From positions 1-64,000 of the forward strand of contig NZ_QCZK02000020.1 of assembly GCF_003347595.2 (NCBI RefSeq): 64,000 nucleotides of DNA, written 5' to 3'. The notes below the pieces were generated by a model. It was not told the origin of the DNA. It ran no database searches and was given only the letters and a program-made list of their open reading frames with translations. The translations under genes were made by a program, and so were the position numbers. Source of the stretch: Botryobacter ruber (GTDB lineage: Bacteria > Bacteroidota > Bacteroidia > Cytophagales > Hymenobacteraceae). Of this stretch, positions 1 through 10,300 are shown piece by piece; positions within the stretch are counted from its first letter, which is position 1, and the number at the start of each line of letters is the position of its first letter.

Positions 1-1
1 A

Positions 2-175
2 CCCATTTCAAATCGAAAAATCCAAAAACAAGGTATAACATCTTTAATTACAGTAGATTATATAGATATAAAAAAGCAACGTTTGGACACTAATGATTTA
101 ACTTATCAAAATTATAGTGGAGCATCCTTCCGGGCACAACCAGGCTTCAATAAAGTAGAGTTATTAAACATTTAG
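2..175 (+). CDS. C-terminal end of an unrecognised protein (partial)
   Basis: An open frame enters from the left edge and gives 57 residues before TAG. It ends ...FNKVELLNI and has a plausible protein-like composition with AT-rich codons. No family is recognised from this tail. A strong hairpin 66 bases downstream would suit a convergent gene end. Against it, a close match to the locus-wide minus-strand promoter element covers its last codons (155-183), so this may be a chance open frame instead. Confidence 0.4.
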   Translation, partial: PISNRKIQKQGITSLITVDYIDIKKQRLDTNDLTYQNYSGASFRAQPGFNKVELLNI

Positions 176-183
176 TTTGGACA
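155..183 (-). promoter_or_regulatory. ECF-type promoter element at left edge
   Basis: On the minus strand this reads TGTCCAA (183-177), 16 bases, CTCTAC (160-155). It matches the bipartite element found before most units of the locus. It lies directly after the hairpin that follows the heparinase gene, as expected for the next minus-strand unit, whose start would be near or beyond the left edge. It overlaps the end of the plus-strand partial frame. Confidence 0.5.
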
Positions 184-241
184 AATTTGAGCGAACAAGT
201 TTGTACAGGGAAGCCGGATCTGGTTCATGTTTTACCAAATT

Positions 242-278
242 AGCAGGCGCTGTTCCAGACGAGGGAACAGCGCCTGCT
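242..278. terminator. Strong hairpin, probably bidirectional terminator
   Basis: A perfect 15-base inverted repeat (242-256 with 264-278) surrounds a 7-base loop. It lies 31 bases past the stop of the minus-strand heparinase-type gene and 66 bases past the end of the plus-strand partial frame. The U-tract is poor on both sides, so termination strength would come from the GC-rich stem. Confidence 0.75.
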
Positions 279-308
279 TCTGTTCTTCACAAGTTTATAA
301 GTCTGCTT

Positions 309-3161
309 CTACAACACCTCCATTTTTGTAGATGGCAAAGCAGGCAGCTCAAAGAATACTGCTTTCCTACCATCCACTTTCACATTTCTTCCTTTTACTG
401 TTTGTGCTTTTCCGTCTACAGTCAACTTCAAACCTTTTTTAGCAGAGGCTATGGTGGCAGGTACAGTTAATGCTACAGGCGTATCGGCGGTAATGTACCA
501 GGCGTCGTTTTCTTTGGACAGGGCTGCGGCTGTTGCTTCTTTGCTTTCCAGGCTCCAGCCTTCTTTTCCTATTCGGTTACCCTTGCCCAGGAAGAGGTAG
601 CGCAGGCCTTCGCTGTTCTCGCTGATGATGCCATAAGTTCCCGTAAAGCGCATGTCCGCATGTACAATGGGTTTGGTGGCATCTACAGCAGAAAAAATAT
701 ACTCGCGGCTGTTGTTTTTGCTTTCTACAGTCAGGCCTACAAAGTCGGCACCGACACCCTGCGGAACGAAGGAAGTAATGGCGGCTATATATTTAGGCTC
801 TCTGGACGTAGAAGGTTCATACACGGCTACAAACGGACGGTTCCAGGCTTCGCCAGTCTGGCGGGCCACGATGGTATGCAGGGGCAGGTCAGCTATTTCA
901 GCAGGAACCATACCACCTGTCCCGAACGATTTAGACGGCGGGGCTTTTACGGCAAAAATTTCGCGTTCCGGGGCGCCTTTCATCCACATGTTCATCAGCA
1001 CCTCGTCTTTACCTGGTATGTTCAGTTTATAGGTGGCCTGGTAATCCTGCTCCAGCTTTACAGACTGCTTGTTCCAGAGGTAGTCGTAGGCAAACATATC
1101 GCCGTCGGCGAAGGCCAGTTTGCGGGTGGGTTGCAGCGGAAGCGGCTTGCCTGCGGCATCGGCCAACGTCAGCTCCTGGCCCAGGTTGTGGTAGAAGTAG
1201 TCGTGCCGTTTGTCGCCGCCTTCTTTCTTTCTGGAGCGGAAAATGTCGATGTAGTAGCCGGTAATTTCACTGGTGCGCACAATGCTCATCAGGCGGTTCT
1301 GGTCGGCGTTGGTCTCGGGCTCGCGGAAGTAAAGGTCGGAGAAGGTTACACCGGAGAAGTAGCCGGTTTTCTGCCCCGGTGCCGGGTAAGCAGCCCGTAC
1401 CTCAAAGCTATGGTTGCTCTTCATAACCGGGTAAGCCGAAATGCCGTCTACCACCACGGTGTTGTGCGCAGGGAACTGCGAGTAGTACTCAGCATAGTCG
1501 GGCTGGAAGTAGCTTGTGCCGATGCCCATTTCCGGCGCCAGTACCAGTCCTTTTCCATACAATTCCATGGCAATGCCATTGGCATGGGCGTGGTTGCCCA
1601 TAGAGCCCGCCTGCGAAATCATGAGGCCGTGCTGCGGGTCGAGGCCGTTGCGCTGCACGAAGTAACTTACATTGGGCGCATGAAACGTAGGTGTTAGGAA
1701 CTCCTCTAGTTTACCGGCTGGTATAGTGGCATTCAGATGCATGGGTGCTGTATTGAAGAGCAGCTTGTATGAACTTCCCTGTGGTTTGCCGGCACCACCC
1801 TTGCTGCTTTCGCCTGCCACCATTTTGTACATGCGGGTAAATTGCTCCTCCTGTTCTTTTTTCTGGTGCTTCTGGGCATTCAGAATCAGCTGCTGCATGC
1901 CCGCCGTCGGCAGGCCCACGTATTTGGTATCACCAAAGCCCACCATGTAGCCATTCGGCCAGAGGTACTGCGCCGTAGCTGTTACGGCTTTGGGCACGAT
2001 GGGCAGCGAAGGCAGCAGGTCAAAGTTGAGCGTTCTGTCGAAGAGGGTGACGAACTTGGAAAAGTCGTTCACTACCATGGTGGAATAGCTGGGGCTTTCG
2101 TTCCAGAAGCCGGTATTGGCATCGAAGCCTTTGTTTACCAGGTCGGTGAGCGCCCATTGGCGGAGCGTGGTGCGGTTCAGAATCTGGTCGAGGTAGAATT
2201 GGGTGCCTTTGCCATCTTTATAGGCATTATTGTCCTGTAGCACCAGGGCAATGTGCGCCACAAAGTCGGCCTGCATCAGGTTCCAGTTGTTGTGCGGCAC
2301 ACCGTTTTGAATGATGATGTCGGCCCATTTCTTAAAAGCTTCGTCGTAAACAGTTTGTTTGGAAGGGGCTTTGGTCAGGATGTAATCGTGCAGGAAATCG
2401 TAGGTGGCGGTAAGCTCGTTGAGGATGTCTTCATGAATCACTTCAAAAGAAGACAAGCCTACGAGTGTCTGGTGGTGCCCACGTGCCAAATCGAAGGGTT
2501 CTTTGCGGTAGTACATGCCGGTCATGTAGGTATCGAAAAGGTCGTAGGCAAAGCGGGCGTATTTTTCCTCGCCGGTGTACCAGTGCATAAAGGCAGCGTT
2601 TTCGGCAAGCTCCATAATTTCGCAGTTAATGGCCTCCACAATGCGACCGGTCTTGGACTGCTCCGCCCATTCCCACGGGTTGCCTTCTTTGGTGCCGTTC
2701 TGCAGGTACAGCCCGCGCTCATCGTCCATGTAAGGTTTTATGTCATTCAGCTTTGGCCGCTTATAGGGTGTTGTGGCGTCGCGGGTGCCGGTAAAGCGAG
2801 GAGTTGGTACGGGCGCTTTGCCAGTAGCATGTGCGTAAACGCCGCCTTTGATGAAGACATCGGTGGCGTGGCTGTTCCAGTACATCTGCAACCGAGACAC
2901 TATCCACTTCGGGTCTTTCACATGCCGGTTTACATAAGGGTTAATCTTGGCTTTGGTCTGCTCGTACACCTGCTGCGCCCACGCTTCCGAGTCCAGAAGC
3001 TTATTAACAGCTGCTCTGTCGGATGCTTCGGTTCCAAGAATGCGCGGATGCGCCGCCGTGTATTTTGCAGGAATTTTGATATCCTGTGCTGAAACGTGAA
3101 AGGTAAAAATACAGGTAATGAGGAGCGTAAGTGTTGTCGTAAATCGGGAGGAGGTTTTCAT
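309..3161 (-). CDS. Heparinase II/III family polysaccharide lyase
   Basis: This 950-residue exported protein (signal peptide about residues 1-25, ending VSAQ) has the heparinase II/III layout: an alpha-helical toroid (about 40-400) followed by a beta-sandwich region (about 490-950). Visible conserved spots are NNWN at 291-294, ESPSY at 355-359, the NHAHANG turn with H524 and H526 followed by a MELYGKGLVLAPE strand, and HNTVVVDG at 566-573. These fit a lyase cleaving uronic-acid-containing chains by beta-elimination in the periplasm. A paralogue of nearly identical length lies at 15601-18456. It has its own ECF-type promoter and a terminator behind it. The exact PL family and substrate cannot be named. 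Confidence 0.85.
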   Translation of the reverse strand: MKTSSRFTTTLTLLITCIFTFHVSAQDIKIPAKYTAAHPRILGTEASDRAAVNKLLDSEAWAQQVYEQTKAKINPYVNRHVKDPKWIVSRLQMYWNSHATDVFIKGGVYAHATGKAPVPTPRFTGTRDATTPYKRPKLNDIKPYMDDERGLYLQNGTKEGNPWEWAEQSKTGRIVEAINCEIMELAENAAFMHWYTGEEKYARFAYDLFDTYMTGMYYRKEPFDLARGHHQTLVGLSSFEVIHEDILNELTATYDFLHDYILTKAPSKQTVYDEAFKKWADIIIQNGVPHNNWNLMQADFVAHIALVLQDNNAYKDGKGTQFYLDQILNRTTLRQWALTDLVNKGFDANTGFWNESPSYSTMVVNDFSKFVTLFDRTLNFDLLPSLPIVPKAVTATAQYLWPNGYMVGFGDTKYVGLPTAGMQQLILNAQKHQKKEQEEQFTRMYKMVAGESSKGGAGKPQGSSYKLLFNTAPMHLNATIPAGKLEEFLTPTFHAPNVSYFVQRNGLDPQHGLMISQAGSMGNHAHANGIAMELYGKGLVLAPEMGIGTSYFQPDYAEYYSQFPAHNTVVVDGISAYPVMKSNHSFEVRAAYPAPGQKTGYFSGVTFSDLYFREPETNADQNRLMSIVRTSEITGYYIDIFRSRKKEGGDKRHDYFYHNLGQELTLADAAGKPLPLQPTRKLAFADGDMFAYDYLWNKQSVKLEQDYQATYKLNIPGKDEVLMNMWMKGAPEREIFAVKAPPSKSFGTGGMVPAEIADLPLHTIVARQTGEAWNRPFVAVYEPSTSREPKYIAAITSFVPQGVGADFVGLTVESKNNSREYIFSAVDATKPIVHADMRFTGTYGIISENSEGLRYLFLGKGNRIGKEGWSLESKEATAAALSKENDAWYITADTPVALTVPATIASAKKGLKLTVDGKAQTVKGRNVKVDGRKAVFFELPALPSTKMEVL

Positions 3162-3220
3162 CTTTATCAGTTTTCTTTTAACTCTCTGTTTATATCCTGC
3201 TAATGCGAAGGATTATAATT

Positions 3221-3249
3221 ATTGAGCATCAAGAATTTACTTTTGGACA
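3221..3249 (-). promoter_or_regulatory. ECF-type promoter for heparinase-family gene
   Basis: TGTCCAA (3249-3243), 16 bases, CTCAAT (3226-3221), ending 60 bases before the ATG at 3161. The downstream half differs from the consensus CTCTAT at one position. Confidence 0.6.
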
Positions 3250-3369
3250 CTATTCCTTATAATATACCTTCAGATGTTTATTGCACCAGCAACCATTGCC
3301 ACTGCTTCTCATGCTGCTGAGAGAGGAACATGAGAGATGAAAGTAGAAAGGGAGGCTTAGCAATTTGAA

Positions 3370-5211
3370 CTAATTTTCAAGAACAGTGCTGTGGTCGTCT
3401 ATCCTCCCGATGCTCTCCACTTCCACCTTCTCAGTTCCCGGCAGGTAAATAACAGGGGCAGGTGTTTTATTGATTAACTTAATGTTTTTTGCACTGGGCT
3501 GGCTACCATTGCGGGGACCACCATAGCCTTTGGTGGTAGAAAGTTCGATTACCATTGGTGCCGGAATGAAAATTGGGTTTGCAGTTGTCAGCTTTATATG
3601 GTGGTTCTCCCCGTTGATTTTTGCAAGCAGATTGTTTGCTACTCCGCCCCTGCTGTCGAGAATCTCCAATTCAACTTCTGCATGCTGCGCCCGTACATAA
3701 GGCACTGAAAGCGCTTCGGCATATTTGGCATCCGCCCGGCAGTTCACCAGTTTGTCGTTGGCCCCTACATTAAAGCCCGATGCCACACAATTCGTCACCT
3801 GGCAGTTTATTACCAGGTCGCCGATAGCATTAAGGCCGGTGCAGATACCACGGCGCATATTGGTTACTGTACAATTTCTGATGGTAGCAGTTCCTGTTAC
3901 CTTTCCGCCGGAAGCCTCTGGATAAATACGAATGCCGTCCTCGCTGAGCGAAACCATCTCGCCCGGCAGAATTTTACCGTCCTCTCCCACTATCACACCT
4001 TCTATATAATTTTTACCTCCGGCTTTAAAATCTCTGTCAAAAGCATATCCTGATGTTTCGGCCAATATTTCGTCGGTTTTCCGGAGCAGACCGTCTACAT
4101 GGCAATCTTCTATGAGCGTATTTTCAGCGCCCTGCACAAAAATGGCATGCCCCATGGCACGCATGTGCACACGGCAGCCGATGAGCTTCACATCCTTGCC
4201 AGGCCAACCAATCCGGATGCCGTTCATTTTCCGGACATCGCCACCACTTATACCAAAGAGGCTCCCGTACCCCCAGGGATTGGAGCCTTCCGTGGTCACC
4301 TCCACATTCCGAAGCGTTACGCCGATTCCGGTAATATTGAAAATCTTGTTCCTACTCTGGATTCCGGGTTTGTTGCCGTATGTTTCTACCTGCAGCCCCT
4401 CCATGACGATGTTATTTCCTGACAATGTCATGGCACAATACATCAGGGCATCGCCACCACCCGGCGCTACTCCAAACTGACTAAACAACTTTGTATCAAC
4501 CTGAAACTTCACGCCTTTCAGGTCCCAAGTAGAGTTGTTTCCGGTAAACTCGATGAAGTGGCGGAACAAAGCTTTATCAATCCTGTAAGTGCCAGGTTTC
4601 AGCCTGACTTTTACATTATCCTCACCAGCTAATCTGCGGAGTTCGTCTACATTATCAATCAGCATATAACCATCAGCTGCCAGAACAGGAGCTTGCTTGT
4701 CTTCTGTTACCTTAAGTTTACGAATGCAGTGTGACCAGTCACCGGCTGATGTTCCTGCTTTATCCTGTCTGACCTTAAATACCAGTTGTCCTCGTATTTT
4801 CAGGTTTTTGAGCTTTACCTTCTCAGGTGCTTTTTCACTGCCATCGTACTGCCACAATACATTGACTGCTGCATCGTAAAGAGTGATGGGTACCTGTACA
4901 GCCTTGCCTTCCGGCCTGTACTCAAACGACAATTCCTTAATTGGTTTATCCAGCTTAAAATGGCAAAAGACATAAACATCTTCTGCTACCGTTGCAGCTG
5001 GCTTTTTTTTTATAATTATACCATCAGATGCAGGTGCAACCTCAAAAACTTCCTGGGCAGCTGGCTGATTATACCGGATAGTCCAGGCGCCGTTGGCAAA
5101 CTGGGGAATTCCCTGAATAGATGCCTGGGCGAACATTTTTGTGCTACTACTTAAAATGCTTAAAAGCAGAAAAGTCCGGAATAGCAATACAACTTTGATA
5201 TTATAATTCAT
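3370..5211 (-). CDS. Exported right-handed beta-helix protein, probable polysaccharide-active enzyme
   Basis: This 613-residue protein has a signal peptide (about 1-30), an N-terminal beta-rich domain (about 30-170) and a long beta-helix (about 180-600) with regular turns such as NNIVMEGLQVET and NTLIEDCHVDG. It shares several stretches with the 463-residue protein at 30024-31415: GYGSLFG against GYGDLFG, the MGHAIFVQ strand, and TDEILAETSG against TDDILKETSG. The pair is therefore paralogous and only this one carries the extra N-terminal domain. The fold and context suggest a lyase or hydrolase, but no catalytic residues are assigned. No ECF-type element lies in the 279 bases upstream, so it may be read from the susCD unit before it. 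Confidence 0.7.
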   Translation of the reverse strand: MNYNIKVVLLFRTFLLLSILSSSTKMFAQASIQGIPQFANGAWTIRYNQPAAQEVFEVAPASDGIIIKKKPAATVAEDVYVFCHFKLDKPIKELSFEYRPEGKAVQVPITLYDAAVNVLWQYDGSEKAPEKVKLKNLKIRGQLVFKVRQDKAGTSAGDWSHCIRKLKVTEDKQAPVLAADGYMLIDNVDELRRLAGEDNVKVRLKPGTYRIDKALFRHFIEFTGNNSTWDLKGVKFQVDTKLFSQFGVAPGGGDALMYCAMTLSGNNIVMEGLQVETYGNKPGIQSRNKIFNITGIGVTLRNVEVTTEGSNPWGYGSLFGISGGDVRKMNGIRIGWPGKDVKLIGCRVHMRAMGHAIFVQGAENTLIEDCHVDGLLRKTDEILAETSGYAFDRDFKAGGKNYIEGVIVGEDGKILPGEMVSLSEDGIRIYPEASGGKVTGTATIRNCTVTNMRRGICTGLNAIGDLVINCQVTNCVASGFNVGANDKLVNCRADAKYAEALSVPYVRAQHAEVELEILDSRGGVANNLLAKINGENHHIKLTTANPIFIPAPMVIELSTTKGYGGPRNGSQPSAKNIKLINKTPAPVIYLPGTEKVEVESIGRIDDHSTVLEN

Positions 5212-5490
5212 CTTCGTTCTGTTCTTATAATTAAATAATGCCTAACATGGTGTTGTAAAGGCGCTAACTTGAGTGTATAGGCCCAGTTATTAATAGCAAG
5301 TGCATCAGAAAGGAGAACTTTGAAAATTACCTAATGTAATCTCTAAAAATGAGCACTTTACAGAAGCCAAAGCAGAATTTCCCAAAGCAATATAAGGGAA
5401 CAGGGAAGTTCACACGAATACTGCTCTGGGAAAATTATACTATTTCAGGCAAAGGTGTACTCACTACACAGTAGTACCTTTATCACACCC

Positions 5491-7290
5491 TTACCAGCCT
5501 GGATTGTTGGAAAGCTCACTCTGATTCGAAAGTGAGTTTAACCACGAAAGCGGAATGGGGCGCAGATTATATTTTGTAGAGTTCAGGGCAAGCTGCGTCG
5601 GTACACCGCCATTTATGTTTGTTACATCCCAGTTATATTTGAGCACTCTTTCAGCCAGCTTCTTTGTTCGCTGCAGGTCGTTCCAGCGAGGCACTTCGCC
5701 AAACAATTCCAGTGCACGCTCATCCAGAATATCATCCAGTGTTACCTGCCCTGTTTTCTGCAAAGCACCCGGTACTTTTTCCGCTCTTCTTCTTACGGCG
5801 TTCAGGTAGGTTAATGCATTCCCATTGTCCCCTTTCTTCACAGCAGCCTCCGCAGCAATGAGGTATGTTTCTGCTAAACGAAAAATATAAATATCGCGTG
5901 TTCCTGATGCCGCACCACTCTCGTTGAAGATAGTATTGGCATCCTTGAACTTCCAGACAGGCAGCCAGGCCCTGGTGGTGGCATTTGAGGTCTGGTAAGC
6001 AACTTTAAAATAGTCGTCATTCGAGAAATCCTTAGGGTCGCCTGTTGGGTAGTTATAAATGACATACTTTTTCCCACTTTTTTCAGCCTCTGTCCAGTAC
6101 TTGAATTTAGAATCTGTCGGAACAGGAAAATAAATCACTGTATCGCCTACTGCAAATTTTCCGGCTACAGCTGAAGTTGCCTGAAACCAGTTCTTTCCTG
6201 TATTTCTTCCATCAATAGAGGTGGCAGGGTTGGCGTTCATAGGGCTCATAAATGTAACTTCGGCCCTTCTGTCCTTGTGCCAGTCGAACAGCAGATACAG
6301 GAATTTAGTAGGCTGGCCGAATACGTCATCGTTGCTGTAATAGGCGCTCTTTGTCAGCCCCGCCCATCCCTCACGGTAGGGAAACAAATACCATTTAGGA
6401 AAGTTGTTCACGTTGTTGTTGGCAGTTGCCGAAAAACCAACCGAAAAAATAATTTCTGCATTCGTTTCATTAGCCTGCCGGTGCACCTGCAGATAATCAG
6501 GCAACAGCGTATGCCCTGAATTCTGGATAACATCTACGGCATCATTATAGGCATTCGTAAAATCATTGGCATCAGCATAGCTTTCGTACCCTCTTGTCAG
6601 GTAAACAAGTGCTCGGAGGTGTTTTGCAGCGGAGGCTGACATTCTGCCGTAATTTGCACCTGTTTGCTTTTTAGGCAAAACAGCGATGGCATCGGTAAGG
6701 TCTTTCAAAATCTGCTCATAAAACTTGGGGCCTTCTGTTAATTCCGCTGTCGTAGTTGGAGCCATTGGTTCAGCTATCATTAGCGGTGCTTTACCCCAGT
6801 TCCGTACAAGTTCAAACAAGTAGAGCGCTCTCAGTGCCTTGGCCTCTGCTACTCGCTGCTCTAAAACAGCAGTTTCAATACCATCCGGGTCCTGGGCTTT
6901 GGTGAGTACCTGTGGCGCCCTATCTATCGCAGCATTTACGTTCTTCAATGCGTTATATAAATCGTTCCAGTAGCCCAATAGACTTCCCTGGTTAGCATCA
7001 TAGGTAACGGTATACTGATTAAGAGGATTTATACTTCCTGTAAAATTCTGTGTAACAATATCGGTTCCCAGCTGCGTAACGTTCTGATAGTCCTTACTGT
7101 TGTAGATTCCCCTCAGATTTGAGTAGCACCCGACAATCAGGTTTTCAAACCCTGACCTTGTAGCAAAGAATTCTTCTGCTGACTGGCTGGAATGGTTGAC
7201 CTCATCCAGAAAATCATCTGAACAGCCAGCACTCCCCATAAGTAAAGACAATGCCAGCATTCCTTTTATAAAAAATTTATTGGTTTTCAT
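5491..7290 (-). CDS. susD: SusD/RagB family glycan-binding lipoprotein
   Basis: This 599-residue lipoprotein has a signal peptide with a lipobox at GSAGC (Cys23), then the TPR-like helical SusD fold. Typical features are AEEFFATRSGFENLIVGCYSNLR near the N-terminus, EAKALRALYLFELVRNWGK around 190-215, and a C-terminal DERALELFGEVPRWNDLQR segment before a final NPGW. It would cap the SusC channel at 7309-10428 on the cell surface and bind oligosaccharides. It starts 18 bases after the susC stop, so the two are co-transcribed. Confidence 0.95.
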   Translation of the reverse strand: MKTNKFFIKGMLALSLLMGSAGCSDDFLDEVNHSSQSAEEFFATRSGFENLIVGCYSNLRGIYNSKDYQNVTQLGTDIVTQNFTGSINPLNQYTVTYDANQGSLLGYWNDLYNALKNVNAAIDRAPQVLTKAQDPDGIETAVLEQRVAEAKALRALYLFELVRNWGKAPLMIAEPMAPTTTAELTEGPKFYEQILKDLTDAIAVLPKKQTGANYGRMSASAAKHLRALVYLTRGYESYADANDFTNAYNDAVDVIQNSGHTLLPDYLQVHRQANETNAEIIFSVGFSATANNNVNNFPKWYLFPYREGWAGLTKSAYYSNDDVFGQPTKFLYLLFDWHKDRRAEVTFMSPMNANPATSIDGRNTGKNWFQATSAVAGKFAVGDTVIYFPVPTDSKFKYWTEAEKSGKKYVIYNYPTGDPKDFSNDDYFKVAYQTSNATTRAWLPVWKFKDANTIFNESGAASGTRDIYIFRLAETYLIAAEAAVKKGDNGNALTYLNAVRRRAEKVPGALQKTGQVTLDDILDERALELFGEVPRWNDLQRTKKLAERVLKYNWDVTNINGGVPTQLALNSTKYNLRPIPLSWLNSLSNQSELSNNPGW

Positions 7291-7308
7291 ATATCTTAAA
7301 AAATTTAC

Positions 7309-10300
7309 TTAGAATGAAGTGTTTAAACCGAAAAGAATATTGCGGGTCATGGCATCACTGGAACCGATACCCGTAGAAGGTTGCTCAGGGTCATATCCGC
7401 TGAAGTTGGTTAAAATATAAGGGTTTTGAACTGTTGCATACACGCGCAGGTTGCTCATCTTAATTTTGCTTAACAAATCGCTTCTGAAAGTGTAACCAAA
7501 TGTAGCATAAGCTACTTTCAGGAAATCTGTACTGTGCATTACATGAGAAACTGAAGTTGTACTGCTATTTGCGTCTCTGTAGGGCCCCATATTGGAAGGT
7601 TGCGCCATTGTATTGGAAGGATTTTCAGGAGTCCAGTAATCTTTTTTCATGTTATTGAAATTCGGGTTATTGTTCTCCAATGCCCAGGAAACATAAAACT
7701 GGTTTCTTTCTCTTGCACCAGTTCTCCAGTAGCTATGGACAGCAAAATCAAAATTCTTGTATCGGAGAGTGTTGGTAAAGCCTCCTATCCAATCTGGCTG
7801 GCGCTTACCATCAAGGAATCTATCTTTATCAGGATGAATCGTACCATCACCATCAAAATCTTGCACTCTGAACTGACCCGGTCTTTGGCCGTATTTGGCA
7901 GCTTCTGCTTCTTCACCTAATTGCCAAACACCTATGTTCATCAGGTTCCAGTTTGAACGGATAGGCTGCCCGATAAACCACTTGTTGGTATAGTCGCCCT
8001 CCATTCCTGCCAGTTGAGGCGAATATTTGCCCAAATCTTCCTTAAACGCCAAGTCTACTATGGCATTTTTGTTATACGCTAGTGTTAATGTAGAATTCCA
8101 GCTGAAATTACCCGACTGCACATTTACAGTGTTTAAAGTTAATTCTACGCCTTTATTTCTTACTGAGCCTACATTATCGTCTATGCTAGAGTAACCTAGG
8201 TGTGTCGGAATGCTTTTTCTCATTATCAGGTCTCTGGTCAGGCGATTATAGGCTTCCACACTACCTGAAATTCGGTTCTGGATAAATCCGAAGTCCAGCC
8301 CCAGGTTATATTCTGATGTTTTTTCCCAGGTTAAAGCATCGTTACGCAGGTTGTTTGGAACGTTTCCTATCACATCTGAACCAAATGAATAATACTGTGA
8401 CCCGGAAATTGTTCCGTTTGTGGAATAAGGACCTACTGCATCATTACCGGTGTTACCGTAGCTGGCACGCAACTTCATATTAGATAACCAGGTTACATCT
8501 TTCAGGAATGCTTCCTCGCTTACCCTCCAACCAATAGCAGCAGACGGGAAAAGCGCCCATTTGTGACCAGATGCCAGTTTGGATGACCCATCGTAACGTG
8601 CACTTACTGTGAGGAGGTATTTATCCAGGAATGTGTAGTTTGCACGTCCCAGGTAAGACATCAGGCTTGTTTGAGTGTAAGCAGAGTTAAAACCTGTTAT
8701 TTCACCACCCTGCAGATTATACCACAGCGAATTATACTTCAGGTTGCGGGATGCAGCATACAAGTTCTCATATTGTGTCTGCTGCAGCGAGTACACACCT
8801 GTAACATCGACTTTGTGTTTGCTGTTTTCCCATTTATAATTTGCAATATTGTCCCATACCCAATCGGTGTTACTGAACCTTCTCATGTTGTTTGTTCCAC
8901 CAGCTGCTGTACCTTGTAGTGCTTTCGTATACACGCCCCGGTACTGGCCGGCACGGACATCTTCCAGCGATGGCGAGAAAGTGGATTTTATCATCAGGCC
9001 CTTTAGCGGAGTTACTGCTAGGTAAGCATTTCCTAAAATATTCGTACTCTTTACATTGTTAAACTCATTTTCCTGCGTTACCAGTGGGTTGAACAAACCA
9101 TTGCTGGGAAACCGCCATTGCTCTTCTCCGGTTACCAGACTATTGGGGTGCTGCGTCGGACGCATCCGGAAAGCGTCCTGTAACAAATCAGAGTTTCCCG
9201 TTTCACGATTATCATGTGACAAATAGATGCTGGCTCCAAAACTAAAAAGTTCATTGGCTTTTAAATCCAGCGTTGCTCTTAGGTTATAGCGGCGGTAATC
9301 CTGTGGGTAAAGCATACCTTCTTCACGGTAATATCCACCTGATACAGAATACCTGGCCTCTTCAGTACCACCCGAAGCAGAAAGGCTGTGATTGGTCTGC
9401 CTGGCAGTTTTAGAAACCGCTTTTATCCAATCATAATAATTACCATCCTGTACCGCTTTTAATTCCGAAGCATCTGTAAAAATCTTTTCGTCGGCTACGT
9501 ATTCATTGTTGTTGGTTGCCCTCCTTGCCTCACGCGCCAACTGTACGTATTCTTCTCCGGACATCATATCCGGCAGGTTGGTGTACTGTTTAAACCCTAG
9601 GTAGTTGCTGTAACTGATTTTTGGTTTACCTACCACACCTCGCTTTGTTGTTACGATAACCACACCGTTTGCTCCACGCGACCCATAAATAGCAGTAGCA
9701 GACGCATCTTTCAGAATATCAATTTTTTCAATATCATCCGGATTGATTTTATCTATATTGGCGCCCGGAATTCCATCCACAACGATCAGGGGCGCATTAC
9801 TGCTCGAAATCGAACTCAGGCCCCTGATATCGATGCTAAAGCCACCCCCTGGTTTATTGTTGGAGCGGATAATATTTACCCCAGACACATTGCCCTGAAG
9901 CGCACCAACCGGGTTAAAATTACCTCCTCTAACTAAGGTTTCGTTTGATACGCTTGATATGGCACCTGTCAGGTCAGACTTTTTCTGAGTGCCATACCCT
10001 ACTACAACCACCTCCTGAAGCGCCTTCTGGTCTGTACTCAACTGCACGTTCAGCTGTGTCCTGTTACTAACAGTCACTTCCTTTGAAACATACCCCACAA
10101 AAGAAAAGATCAAGGTACTACTTCCGTCAGGTAGTGCCAATGAGAAATTCCCTTCAGAATCTGTAATTGAACCAATACCAGGTTTTCCTTTAACAGCAAC
10201 ACTTACACCAGGTAGTGGTGTACCGTCCTCCTGTGCCGTAACTTTGCCTTTTACAAGAACCTGCCCTTGTTTTACATTAACAAATTCAGTTATGGCAGTA

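Noticed and set aside
62..89. Second possible TGTCCAA element at the left edge
   Set aside because: The upstream half fits, but the downstream half fits only at a 15-base spacing or poorly at 16-17, so it is not counted.
660..1697. 345-codon plus-strand frame
   Set aside because: It is antisense to the heparinase-family gene, has no domain and is explained by the codon bias of that gene.
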